NCBI GenBank assembly: GCA_947311845.1
Contig: CAMZMU010000013.1
Span: forward strand, 2,703,198 to 2,767,197
Direction: 5' to 3'
From: Poa pratensis
Taxonomy: Eukaryota; Streptophyta; Magnoliopsida; Poales; Poaceae
Length of the DNA stretch: 64,000 bases
Part shown: one piece after another, positions 41,454-53,250 of the stretch
Numbering within the stretch: position 1 is the stretch's first letter
How the letters are laid out: every line of letters starts with the position of its first letter
The notes under the pieces: model-generated
Databases searched by the model: none
Told to the model about the DNA's origin: nothing
The model's input: the letters and a program-made list of their open reading frames with translations, nothing else
Program-made: the position numbers and the translations under genes

Positions 41454-42583
41454 TGTAGTGCAACCTAGGCACACAACACCAACACCATCAAATGGCCCAT
41501 TGACAAGAGCAAGAGTCAAAGCTCTCCATGATAAGGTGAATTCACTCCTATCTATGTGTGATCTCGACACTCCTTTGAATGGGTTGCTACTTCATTCCGA
41601 TACCTTGTGTGTGCTCAGCTATGGTGGACCTGAAGACCCCTATGAAGATGGCCAAGAGGCGACGCATGAAGATGGACAAGGATCGAGTCAAGGCGATGAA
41701 GAAGAAGAAGAAAAGGAGGGAGAAGAATCCCCAGGCGGCGGTACTACCGCTGGGATAAGCGGTACTACCGCCCCTGGCCCAGTCAGCGCGACCACGCCCC
41801 ACGCCGGCGGTACCTCCAACGGCACCGGCAGCGGTACCGACCGGTACCGGCGACGTGGGATGGCGAAGATTCCACGCCAGCGGTACTCCTCGCCACCGCC
41901 CCGCGCTACCGCCAGAACCACCTGTCGGACCCCTTACCCGGTACCGCCAGCGGTACCAGCGGCGGTACTGGTCGGTACCGGGGACGTGGGATGCGTGAAG
42001 CCCTCCCGCACTGGCGGTACCACCGGCTAACCCAGCGGTACTACCGCCAGTGCGGGAGCAGTTCGGGCAGGAGGCCCGTGTAACCTTATCCTTTCGCCTC
42101 GTTTTGGATCTAGACTATAAATAGGACTCCTTGGACTAGATCTAGGGTTAGACTATGATTTGGGAACTAAAGTAGAGCCTTGCTCCTTCTTCTCAAAGTG
42201 TCTCTTTCCTCCTATGGAGATGAATCAAGACCTCCACATGTGGAGATGAACCAAGGCCTCCTCTTGAGGAGAAGATCCCTGCGTGGATACCAAGGCTCCG
42301 CTTGTAGTTGCGATTACTTGCTAATCTTCCCTCTTAGAGTGTAGATTGGGTTGGTTGGATTGACCAATTGGACAAACAATCCTAAGAGTAAGGTGTGCTT
42401 GGGAGAGGAGGATTGGGGGCTGCCCTCGGGGATTTGTTACCAGTCGATTCTTGCCGGGTTGCTACTTGCTATTTACCCTTGTGTGTTTGATTTCCCCTCT
42501 TTGTGTTCATCGTTCTTCGCGTGTTCTTCGTGTTCATCCTTCCCTCCGCACAAATCCGTGAAAATCGGGACCTACCCGCATCA
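41451..42583 (+). repeat. Gypsy LTR 3
   Basis: 1133 bp. The polypurine tract just upstream has seven G instead of eight, which shifts the pol frame that would cross into the LTR. TATAAATAGG starts at 42116. It is shared by units 2 and 3. Confidence 0.9.
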
Positions 42584-42585
42584 TA

Positions 42586-42597
42586 TGGTATCAGAGC
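42586..42597 (+). other. Primer-binding site, unit 3
   Basis: Same TGGTATCAGAGC two bases after LTR 3. Confidence 0.88.
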
Positions 42598-43748
42598 TCT
42601 AGGTTGACACGGATTTGTTTTGTGTTTCCACCAAAATCCACCAAATTTTTCTTCGTTTTTGAGAAATTCGAAAATTTCCACCAAAAATAGCCTTGCCTTG
42701 ATTCGAGCCGATCTGTCGATTCGTTGCGTTTTTGGTAGTTTTTGTCCATGGATCTGTTGCTTTAGGACCCCCTCCACCTTTGTTTGCGTTCCCTAGCCTC
42801 AATTTTGCCATTTCCCCACGGATTCGAGGAAGTTTTGGAGCCCAAAATCGCACAAAATTCGAGCAGAAAAGTTGACAGCGGTACTACCGCCAGCTTAAGC
42901 GGTACTACCGCCAGGGCCAAATTTTTCAGAAATTTTTCTTTTCCTCGGTTCGTTTTGGCAATTCTCCTTTGTTGTTTGGGTCCTTCGCTGGTGTGTTCCA
43001 CACGTCTACGACATCGACAAGCTTCCGCAGCGACTTCATCAACGCCAAGTGACGACGCCGCCAAGGACTCGACATTCCCCCACCATCATTTCCGTTGTGA
43101 GCCCTTCTTCCTTTCGCGAACTTAACCTATTGGACTAGCTCGGTGATATTGCGAGGCATTGCACGTGTTGAGTGTTTGTCTTCAAGTATTGGCGAGTGTG
43201 TATCGTTAGAGAGCTTGGCACTAGCAAAAGAGAAGGAATCATCGTCAAAAAGCAAAAATCAAAAAAAAAAAGAGAGAAAAGAAAAGAATCAAGTGGTGCC
43301 AAGTTCATCTCTTGTAGGTTGCGACAAAGCTAAGACCGCCAAAGTGAGTGTGAGTGTTAACTCTTGTGCAAATCCGTTGCCCACAAAAAGCAATTGAGCT
43401 AGCGTCCTTCTTGTGTTGGGTGACATTTGAGCACGTAGTCTTCGTTAGGTTGTCTATCTTCGAGTGCTCGCCCTTTGGTCGCCCAACCCCATCATTCGCT
43501 TTTGTGTGTGTTTCTTGATACTTTGTGGTTGGAGTTTCTTTGGTAATTTGATCATTGTGGATTTTCTCTACCTTTGACAATATACTTGTCGGCGGGTTTG
43601 CTTGTTTCGTTTGCCACTTCATACCTTCCTATCCTCATAAGTGTGTGTGTTGGGTGTTAGAACCGGATACTCTCCTCTCAAGCCACATTATACTTGGGAT
43701 ATAGTTTGTCTTGGTTTTCCTTACCACATCTCACTTGTTCTTGAGAAA
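42598..43748 (+). other. Leader of gypsy unit 3
   Basis: About 1.15 kb matching the unit 1 leader, with two intact GCGGTACTACCGCCAG palindromes (42878 and 42900). No coding sequence. Confidence 0.75.
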
Positions 43749-45977
43749 ATGTTTAGGGGAAGTACAAACGGAAGCTCAAGCTCGGATGAGGAAATCCATG
43801 GTGGAGTTCGCGGTGATCATGGCTATGTCACACAATCCGAGTTCGTCGGTCTTCGACACCTTGTTCGTGATGGCTTAGGCCGCTACGAGCGCCGTCTCCA
43901 AACTCATGATGCCAACTTCAACGCAATCAATGCGAACATGGAGCGGATGACCGAAGCTATCAACAACCTTGCGCGACAACGAGCTCCTTCACGCTCAAGC
44001 CGTACAAGAAGCACCTCAAGGTCGACACAAGCACATCATGGACGTCATGAACCTCGACAAGAACGTCAACATGATTCAAGGAGCGACGCCCATGAACGAC
44101 CTCCTCCTATCGTTGAACAACCACATGATCTTCACGCGAACAATGCCAATGCGCATCAAGAACAACCTCACCAAAATGATGATCGTCGCGCACGCATACC
44201 ATCACCACCACCGCCACGACGTGATCGTCATGACCCATTGGCTAATGACAATGGCGTTCCGGGTGCGAATGACTTTGGTGAACAAGGACGTCACCCTCGT
44301 CATCCTCCAAGGCCACGTCATCAAAACCATGACAATGCGAACAATGTCGAGCAACCCGTTCCTCAACAAGAGCTACCTCCTCAACATGCGCCTCGTCAAG
44401 AGCTTCCTCATGATCGTCACCAACACCAACGTTCCGAGTCAAGTGATAACGAGTCAAGCCAACACAATGGTGATGGACTCAACCGAAGGAGACGTGGACG
44501 TGCATTCCCACGTGGTGGCCACGTGACGACTATGATGACTTGACCAACGTCCGCTTTGACATACCCAAGTTCTACGGCACAAGTGATCCGGAAGCTTACT
44601 TCTCATGGGTACTCAAGGTTGACAAGATCTTCCGTGTGCAACGCTTCTCCGACAAAAGAAGGTTGCCTTAGCCTCGATGGAGTTTGAAGAGTATGCTCTC
44701 TTGTGGTGGGAACAACTACAAGATGCTCGCGTCGCTAACCACCAACAACCAATTGACACTTGGGTTGAAATGAAAGAAACCATGTACAAGCGCTTCGTGC
44801 CAAGCCATTACACTAGAGACTTATACAAGAAGTTGCAAGAGTTGAAGCAAGGTTTGAAGTCGGTTGACGAGTACTACAAGGAAATGGAAATCTCCATGAT
44901 GAGAGCCAATGTCAACGAGTACGAAGAGCAATCCATGGCTCGTTTCATGAATGGCCTCAACTATCCCATCAAGAAGATCGTGGAGTTCCAACCATATGCC
45001 TCTTTGGTTGAGCTAGTACATCAAGCTTCCAAGGCCGAGCGCCACGTGCTTGAAGAGCTCAAATACCTCAAGACAAAGGCATTCTACGCCAACAAGCCTT
45101 CTTCGTCAACTCCTACACCTTCACAAGCTCTTCCTCAAGCGAACACTCGAGGTCCTCCAAGAGTCTCTACATCGACACTCAAGCGCCTCAACCTTTCAAG
45201 AAAGTACCTCCCTCTCCAAGGCGCCTCAAGGATCTTCGTCCGGCACAAGACTTTGCAATGTTACAAGTGCGGCGGACAAGGGCACAAATCTTTTGAGTGC
45301 ACCAACAAGAAGGTCATGATCATCAATGACATGGGAGAGTATGAATCTATGAGTGAAGATGAGTACAATGCTTTGAACAAGGTCGCCACAATGCAAAGTG
45401 CTCAAGAAGAAGAAAGTGAGATCTATTGTGATGGCGACAACAACCCTTCCTTGGTTGTGGCAAGAGCTTAACCACCAATGTTCAAGTAGAAGAAGACCAA
45501 AGATGCAACTTGTTTCAACAGAGCGGGAGTCAATGGAAAGTCCATCAAGGTCATCATAGATGGTGGAAGTTGCCACAACCTAGCGAGCAAAGAACTTTGT
45601 GATAAGCTCAACTTGAAGTTCAAGAAGCACCCACATCCTTACCATGTGCAATGGTTGAGTGATACCGGAGCCGTCAAGATTCAACACATGGTGCAAGTGT
45701 CCTTCAAGATTGGAGCCTATGAAGATACGGTTGATTGTGATGTTGTGCCTATGAACGTTTGTCACTTACTCCTTGGGCGTCCATGGCAATTTGACAAGGG
45801 TGCTATGCATGATGGAAGGACAAACTACTATAGCTTCAAGAACAACGACAAGACCTTCGTCCTTCGTCCCATGACACCAAGTCAAGTCATCGCCGACAAC
45901 GCCAAGACCATTGCAAGGGCACAACAAGATCGTTCGTCTAGTGAGATGAGTGGTGAGCGAGAGACCCACCAAAAGTG
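43749..45977 (+). pseudogene. Gypsy unit 3 gag-protease, lightly frameshifted
   Basis: This is the best gag of the three. It is open from ATG 43749 through the whole N-terminal region to about 44520, and open again from 44677 to 45471 across the capsid-like part and zinc knuckle. The protease (IDGGSCHNLAS near 45557) lies in another frame, open to 45978. Few indels separate these blocks (44520, 44655, about 45475-45535, 45972). Unit 1 is open at some positions where unit 3 is not, so the breaks are not inherited from a common broken ancestor. Confidence 0.85.
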
Positions 45978-48900
45978 AGTGAGAGCCACAAGCCAAATGA
46001 GTGTGACACTTCAAAGAGAGTTCCCACAAAACTTACACTATTTGCCACAAAGAGAGAGATGAGGGAGTTGAGAGAAAACCCATCCACCCTACACTATGTG
46101 CTCATATGCAAGGGTGAAGTTTCTATGACTAACACTTTCACAAACCTTCCTCCTTCTTTGTTGTCTCTTTTGAAGGACTTTGAAGATGTTTCCCTCAAGA
46201 TGTGCCACCGGGACTACCTCCTCTACGCGGAATCGAGCACCGCATCGACCTTGTTCCCGGCGCACCGCTACCAAACCGCGCTCCTTACCGCACCAACCCC
46301 GAAGAAACAAAGGAGATCGAGCGGCAAATACAAGAACTTCTTGCCATGGGACACATCCGCGAGAGCTTGAGTCCGTGTGCCGTGCCCGTCATCTTGGTAC
46401 CCAAGCACGACAACACTCTTCGCCTTTGCATGGATTGTCGCCCCATCAACGCCATAACCGTTCGGTATCGCCATCCTATCCCTCGCTTGATGATATGCTC
46501 GATGAGCTTTGTGGTTCCGCTATATTCTCCAAAATTGATCTTAAAAGTGGATATCACCAAATACGCATGTGTGAAGGTGATGAATGGAAGACCGCATTTA
46601 AAACTAAGCTTGGTCTTTATGAGTGGCTCGTCATGCCATTTGGTCTTTCCAATGCACCTACTTTTATGCGTCTCATGAATCATGTTTTGCGTCCTTCATT
46701 GGCAAATTTGTTGTGGTATACTTTGACGACATCCTTATCTATAGCAAGTCTTTGGAAGAGCACACTTCTCATGTTGCTCAAGTTTTGTTGGTTCTTCGCA
46801 ATGAAAAGCTTTATGCAAATCTTTCTAAGTGCACTTTTGCCACCAACAAACTTGTTTTCTTGGGTTTTGTTGTTTCTTCGGATGGAGTTGAAGTTGATGA
46901 TGCAAGATACAAGCAATTCGGACTTGGCCTTTTCCGACATCACTTGAGGAGTTGAGACGTTTTCTTGGTTTTGCCGGATTTTACCGCCGTTTCATCAAGG
47001 ATTTTTCCACAATTGCTTGCCCCCTCCATGAACTTACAAAGAAGAATGTACCTTTCATTTGGGGCAATGCACATGATTTTGCTTTCAATGAGCTCAAACG
47101 GTTATTAACCGAAGCACCACTCCTTGCCCTTCCGGATTTCTCTAAGACATTTGAGATTGAATGCGATGCAAGTGGATTGGGCATTGGTGGAGTGCTTATG
47201 CAAAATGGTAGACCCATCGCATACCATAGTGAGAAACTAGATGGAGCTCGCTTGAATTACCCCATTTATGACAAAGAGTTATTTGCTTTGGTTCGTGTTT
47301 TGGATGTGTGGCAACATTACCTTCGTCCTAAGGAATTTGTCATTCATTCCGACCATGAATCCTTGAAATATTTGAAAAGTCAAACAAATTTGAACAAAAG
47401 ACATGCTAAGTGGGTTGAGTTCATTGAGTCTTTCACTTTTGTAATCAAATACAAGAAAGGTAAAGACAATGTGGTCGCGGATGCTCTATCCCGCAAGGCC
47501 AACCTACTTACACGTCTTGACATTAGTGTCTTGGGTTTGGATGAGATTAAAGAGTTGTATGCTACCGATGCTTTCTTTGGAGACATTTTCGCTCAATGTT
47601 CGGAGCACAAAGGAATTGGTGATTTCTATTTGCACAAAGGTTTCTTGTTTAAGGCTAACAAACTATGTATACCCGAGTCTTCGCTTCGTTTGGTCCTTTT
47701 GAAGGAATCTCATGGAGGATCACTCATGGGTCATTTTGGACGTGACAAGACCTTTGCATGCTCTCCACAAACTACTATTGGCCAAGGATGTACCGGGATG
47801 TGAACCGCTTGGTGCGACGATGTTCAACATGTCTCAAAGCTAAGTCTACTCTAAACTCTCATGGTTTATACACACCTTTGCCTATTCCACATCACCCATG
47901 GTCCGATATAGCTATGGATTTTGTCTTAGGACTCCCACGCACTAAAACAAACAAAGATTCCATCTTTGTCGTCATTGATCGCTTCTCTAAAATGGCACAC
48001 TTTATACCTTGCAACAAGAGCGACGATGCTTCACACATTGCTACTTTGTTTTTCAGGGAAATCGTACGCCTTCATGGCGTGCCCAAGACCATTGTGTCGG
48101 ATCGTGACACCAAGTTCGTGAGCTATTTTTGGAAGACTTTGATGGCCAAGATGGGAATCAAGCAACTATTCTCCACCGCATACCACCCTCAAACCGATGG
48201 CCAAACCGAAGTGGTGAACCGAAGCCTTTCCACACTCCTTCGTGTGTTGATCAAGCCTAACTTGAAGAATTGGGAAGAGTGCATCCCACACGCCGAGTTC
48301 GCCTACAATCGAGCACTACATCGCGCAACAAAGAGAACACCCTTTGAGGTCGTCTATGGCTACAACCCCTACACCGCGCTCGACATGCTACCACTTCCAC
48401 TCCGTGAGCAAGTCAACATGGACTTCGACAAGCGTGCCGCTTACATGAAGAAACTACACGAAGACACAAGGGCCACGCTTGAGAAGCACAACGAAGACCA
48501 TACTACGAAGATGAACAAGAACAAGCGCCCCATGATCTTTAAGAAGGAGACCTTGTTTGGCTACATCTACGCAAGGACCGCTTCCCCGATGAGAGAAAGT
48601 CTAAGCTCGCGCCAAGAGGAGATGGCCCTTTCAAGGTTATCGAGCGCATCAACGACAATGCATACAAGATCGACATATCCAAGTCCAAGTACGGCGTTCA
48701 TGACACCTTCAACGTTGCCGACATCTCACCTTACTTTGGAAACCCAAGTGATGATGAGGACGAAGAGTCGAGGACGACTCTTTTCCAAGGGGGGGGAGAT
48801 GATGTAGTGCAACCTAGGCACACAACACCAACACCATCAAATGGCCCATTGACAAGAGCAAGAGTCAAAGCTCTCCATGATAAGGTGAATTCACTCCTAT

Positions 48901-49106
48901 CTATGTGTGATCTCGACACTCCTTTGAATGGGTTGCTACTTCATTCCGATACCTTGTGTGTGCTCAGCTATGGTGGACCTGAAGACCCCTATGAAGATGG
49001 CCAAGAGGCGACGCATGAAGATGGACAAGGATCGAGTCAAGGCGATGAAGAAGAAGAAGAAAAGGAGGAGAAGAATCCCCAGGCGGCGGTACTACCGCTG
49101 GGATAA
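45975..49106 (+). pseudogene. Gypsy unit 3 pol, C-terminus encoded inside LTR 4
   Basis: Order: RT ([11 protein letters not shown] near 46717; breaks near 46190, 46485, 46655, 46695 and 46945), RNase H open 46952-47757, break in the HHCC finger (47757), integrase open 47758-48540, break at 48540 (ATCTTTAAG versus ATCTTTCAAG in unit 2). The C-terminal frame then runs [39 protein letters not shown], through the eight-G polypurine tract and 307 bases into LTR 4 (PRHTTPTPSNGPLTRARVKA and an acidic tail), stopping near 49104. A pol C-terminus that overlaps the LTR is a known trait of CRM-type chromoviruses. Confidence 0.85.
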
Positions 49107-49918
49107 GCGGTACTACCGCCCCTGGCCCAGTCAGCGCGACCACGCCCCACGCCGGCGGTACCTCCAGCGGCACCGGCAGCGGTACCGACCGGTACCGGCG
49201 ACGTGGGATGGCGAAGATTCCACGCCAGCGGTACTCCTCGCCACCGCCAGAACCACCTGTCGGACCCCTTACCCGGTACCGCCAGCGGTACCAGCGGCGG
49301 TACTGGTCGGTACCGGGGACGTGGGATGCGTGAAGCCCTCCCGCACTGGCGGTACCACCGGCTAACCCAGCGGTACTACCGCCAGTGCGGGAGCAGTTCG
49401 GGCAGGAGGCCCGTGTAACCTTATCCTTTCGCCTCGTTTTGGATCTAGACTATAAATAGGACTCCTTGGACTAGATCTAGGGTTAGACTATGATTTGGGA
49501 ACTAAAGTAGAGCCTTGCTCCTTCTTCTCAAAGTGTCTCTTTCCTCCTATGGAGATGAATCAAGACCTCCACATGTGGAGATGAACCAAGGCCTCCTCTT
49601 GAGGAGAAGATCCCTGCGTGGATACCAAGGCTCCGCTTGTAGTTGCGATTACTTGCTAATCTTCCCTCTTAGAGTGTAGATTGGGTTGGTTGGATTGACC
49701 AATTGGACAAACAATCCTAAGAGTAAGGTGTGCTTGGGAGAGGAGGATTGGGGGCTGCCCTCGGGGATTTGTTACCAGTCGATTCTTGCCGGGTTGCTAC
49801 TTGCTATTTACCTTTGTGTGTTTGATTTCCCCTCTTTGTGTTCATCGTTCTTCACGTGTTCTTCGTGTTCATCCTTCCCTCCTCACAAATCCGTGAAAAT
49901 CGGGACCTACCCGCATCA
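48800..49918 (+). repeat. Gypsy LTR 4 (3' LTR)
   Basis: 1119 bp, followed directly by the TSD CCCTC (49919-49923) and no primer-binding site, so it is the true 3' end. TATAAATAGG is at 49451-49460. It lacks about 11 bp (CCCCGCGCTAC region near 49245) present in the other LTRs, so it is not simply identical to LTR 1. Confidence 0.9.
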
Positions 49919-49927
49919 CCCTCTTCC

Positions 49928-50964
49928 TGTCATTTACTGTATCACGGATACCGGGAGTATGAGGTACCCCTTTATAAATTCGGCAAAGGGGCGCTAGTAG
50001 ATTTCGATCGGCTTCCCGAGATGACGAACGCACGCGAGCATGACACAGTCGGAAGAACAAGGACACAGCGATCTACCCAGGTTCAGGCCGCTCAGAAGCG
50101 TAAAACCCTACTCCTGCATTTCTGAATAGATGCCACCATGAGTCTGGCTACAAAGGCGGTTCCAAGGTCGCGAGCCCGGCTGATGCGAGGAGGAAGAAGG
50201 AGAGCAGATCCTTCCCAGGGAAGATCACCTCTCTTCCTCCTTCTCCTTTCGATGGTCTAGCCTAGCCTTTGCTATCAGTGATCTGATCCTCCTCTCAGTG
50301 GTCTTGGCCCTCCCTTTATAGTCCAGGGGTCACCACAGGCGGTCACGTGAGAGGCACATGCTCCAGCTCTTGGCGGGACAACCACCCAAGAGCTGAAAAG
50401 GTGGGCGGGAGGTGCGTGCCGGCACCTCCCCTCTTCACGTGCTCGGGGTTGGTGGGGGCCAAAAGCGAGTCCGCTTTTGGCGGGACAGAGCTGGCAGTGG
50501 GTTGGTGAGCCTGACAGGCCCACCCCAGCTGTCCCCTGGTGACGCCATCTTGGAATGAGCTTGCCTGCTTCAGCCTTGGTGCCCAAGTCTTCTGTTGATC
50601 TCATCACTTTACTTGAGGAGGAGTGCGTCCCTCCTCGGATGACCAGGCGGATCCCAGGGAAGCGGATGAGCCACGGTGCGTCGTGGAACCGGTCAAGCCA
50701 TCCCCCCGATAGTGCTTCTCCGGGCTAAGGTTGCAGGTTTCCGGGAACCACCCTGAGTGGGTTCCCGGGTATACTTCCTTCAGTGCCAGCTTCTCGGGGA
50801 AGTCCTGGGCGGGTTGCGTCTTAGTCAGGTTGTCATTGCCGGGGCATGCTGGCTTGCATGCCGGGTTGTCGAGGTCGAGTCTTGTACATCTTCACGGTGG
50901 GCCCACCGGTTGTGGTCCCGCTTTGGCAGGAGTCGTGGAGACCCCTGGTTCCACGGTTGCGACA
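49928..50964 (-). repeat. Probable solo LTR of another retrotransposon, minus-oriented
   Basis: Starts TGTCATTTAC and ends TTGCGACA on the plus strand, with TG...CA ends. Read on the minus strand it contains CTATAAAGGGAGGGCC (TATA-like, near 50315) and, farther on, a GGAGTAGGGTTTTACGCTTC segment typical of grass LTRs. Candidate TSD is CTTCC (49923-49927) against CTCCC (50965-50969), one mismatch. No internal domain is attached on either side. The family is not identified. The gypsy array inserted within four bases of its left end. Confidence 0.5.
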
Positions 50965-51352
50965 CTCCCAACTTGAAAGTCCTAAAAGTTTTTTATGATT
51001 GTCTTTTTTATAGTTTTGAAAACAGCATGTCATCAATTTACTTTGCTAACCATCTAGCCACCCTGGCAAGCTTCTCGTCATTTTTACATGGATGGGAAGT
51101 GAACTCGGAGAAGATGACCTCGTTCTATGATTATTCGTGGAGGTCAAAGTACTATGATTTTTAATACCGACGACGTTCAAGAATTCAAGTCCGAAAAGCA
51201 CAAGGTTTTCATGTCTAAACCTTCTTATTTGTTATCAATTTTTTATTGTTCGGAGCTTGAAATCCTATTACTTGTAGTACAACTAATTAACAATTAGTTC
51301 TCCTCACAAAGAAAGTAACAATTAATTAGTGTTGACTGTGCAGTCTGCTTTC
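50965..51352. other. Unclassified AT-rich sequence
   Basis: No ORF, repeat or splice pattern that I can support. It may be old retrotransposon or intergenic DNA. Confidence 0.3.
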
Positions 51353-52092
51353 CCCTTTTTTTTTGGGAAATCATAGCATTTTATTAGGCCCCGATTTCTG
51401 AGTAAAGTCAAACGAACACAAAAGTTAACATTTGTACAAGAAGAAAGCAAAAACCAAGCAATCAACCATGTCCAAGGCCATCGAAATCCACTCTATACAC
51501 ATCTAGGCCCCAAGAAAACGACAACCACAATCTGTCTGACACAGAGACTTTTTTTTTAGGCGGAAAACAGTAGGGAAGGCCCCTACTGTTTAATTTTCTA
51601 TTTTCTCACTTATAAACACGGTGTCCAGTTACAATTAGAAATTACAAAGTATCTAACCATTGCAGCATACCATCTTTAAGAGACGGTTTAGCTCTATGCA
51701 TAACAAGAGTAAAAGTCTCCTTAAAAGAAATAAAACAAGTATCTATTGCCAGCATACCATCTGGCACACAGACTTGTACACCCTCCGGCATCTTCTCTTG
51801 CTCTTCCACCTGCTTCCCACACCTCCTGCAGTCTGCTTTTATCGGTGATTCTGCTTTAGTTGGCCTCTTATTAAAGGAAACAATTTCTAGGACACTGCTT
51901 AAAGGTCCAAGCCAAGGCCCACAAGGACAAAGAACTTGCACTACATAGACGTTGGAAAAAACATTGCTTTCACACTGAGAATCTATTTCTAACACATTGC
52001 TTGTCTTTTTTGGAGAATGGAGAACCCACGTTGACGATAGCCAGTGACCACTGACAACTACATTGTACTTGATTTCCTCCTTGAAATATGCT
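51353..52092 (-). repeat. LINE-like 3' ends in reverse orientation
   Basis: Two T-runs, at 51356-51364 and 51549-51557, are each followed by sequence that, reversed, looks like a transcript tail ending in poly(A): (GGCC)TAATAAAATGCTATGATTTCCCAAAAA and GCCTTCCCTACTGTTTTCCGCCTAAAAA. Such tails are typical of non-LTR elements. The assignment rests on these features only. Confidence 0.35.
51642..51995 (-). CDS. 117-codon ORF of unknown identity
   Basis: Minus-strand ORF from ATG 51995. It includes VYVVQVLCPCGPWLGPLSSV, a basic Cys-containing KADCRRCGKQVEEQEKMPEG stretch and a hydrophobic C-terminal third. It has no domain I recognise. It sits inside the LINE-like reverse-oriented block and could be a fragment of a LINE ORF1. 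Coding status is doubtful. Confidence 0.25.
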   Translation of the reverse strand: MLEIDSQCESNVFSNVYVVQVLCPCGPWLGPLSSVLEIVSFNKRPTKAESPIKADCRRCGKQVEEQEKMPEGVQVCVPDGMLAIDTCFISFKETFTLVMHRAKPSLKDGMLQWLDTL

Positions 52093-53250
52093 TTCGCCCC
52101 GCTTTATAAATAAAGCAACCGACCATACAAGAGTTTATGAACACGAAAATAAACTGCTGGGGCAACAGCACAACATGCCCAACAAGAAAAGTAAGATACA
52201 ACTCTCAAACGAGCTAGGAGAATGACTGCGAAGCGAGAAGGTAGCCATCACGCCCGCACTCCACACCTTGGATGGAGAATGGCATCGCCCCAACACCACA
52301 CCACCTCGCCCAATGATCACTCAGCACACAAGTAGCACCTTCAGGAAGGGCGGCGACGTCGACACGCCGCTACTGCACAAACCAGCGGACTGGTCCTAGG
52401 GTTTCCCCCGGCACTTAGCAGGTAACGGAAGAGTGGTAGCCCGACCGCCCTCCAAGGAGGAATGACGACACCCACGGGCGCCGCCGCGTCGGCGCCGGAC
52501 AAGCTGGCAAGGATTTTCCCCCGAGCCCCAAAACCGTCCCAAAAAAATATCGAGCCACTGGTGTGCGGTGGGAATCTTATCCGTCTCCGCCAGGGGGTAG
52601 TGCATCGTATCTGCCTCGACATCGAACTGACCGCGGCGCTAGAGCCAGGCCCGCCTGGCCTGGTTCCAACCCAGGCGTGAATCAGCAAGGGAGAGGGGTC
52701 CCGGCAGAGGCCAGACGACGAGGAAGACGACTGCTGCAGCCAGCCACACCCGTGCCCCGCGCCAGGCTCGCATGCCCTAGGGCCTAGATCTAGGCCCGCG
52801 TGGCCTAGATCGGGCCTGTGAGCATGCGGCTACCGTTGTCGTCGTCTTGCCACTGTCCGGCCGCCGAAGGACCGGCCCCGCCTCCTCACGCCACCCAACC
52901 CCGCCGCCGATGCGTAGGGTAGCCAGATCAGGCTGAGACGGACCCAAGACCTGCCACCAAGACTCCAGCTGCCACGGGCACCACCGCGTCACCCACGTCC
53001 TGCGCCACCGGCCACCGCCGTCCTCGCCGTGTCATCTTCGTCCAAGGCCGCGCCGCCGATGCACCGACTGTGTCGCCGCAGACCAGGCCCATCCGCCCTA
53101 TCATTGCCGAGAGGCCACACCACGAGATGCCCCGCCTCCGTCGTCAGCAGCACGGGCTTCGCCCGGCTGCGACCTCCGACAGAGGCGAGGGGAGAGGGGG
53201 AGAGGGAAGGGGGGCCGGCGGCGGGATTCTAGGGTTTCCCCCGCGACCTG
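52093..53250 (-). repeat. GC-rich LINE-like block, reverse orientation
   Basis: The left border, reversed, ends TTTATTTATAAAGCGGGGCG, a 3' tail I associate with grass LINEs. The body is rich in GCCGCC and GCGCC words (52440-53230), and its far end contains AGGGTTTCCCCCGCG (53231-53245). A similar AGGGTTTCCCCCGG occurs at 52398. ORFs on both strands here are proline/arginine-rich and not credible. It may be a 5'-truncated LINE or a processed GC-rich transcript. Family uncertain. Confidence 0.35.

Larger units (their letters stand above)
27531..49918 (+). mobile_element. Ty3/gypsy retrotransposon array: four LTRs, three internal domains, one TSD
   Basis: LTRs start TGATGTAGTGCAACC and end CGCATCA, at 27531, 34855, 41451 and 48800. 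Internal domains lie between them: 6.20, 5.48 (with N gap) and 6.22 kb. Each has a primer-binding site TGGTATCAGAGC, gag-protease-RT-RNase H-integrase order (Ty3/gypsy) and a polypurine tract. Only the outermost ends are bounded by the 5-bp TSD CCCTC. One insertion therefore gave rise to all units, by LTR-LTR recombination or by assembly duplication. RT/RNase H wording and the pol frame entering the 3' LTR resemble the CRM chromovirus lineage as I know it. That assignment is an inference. Confidence 0.9.
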
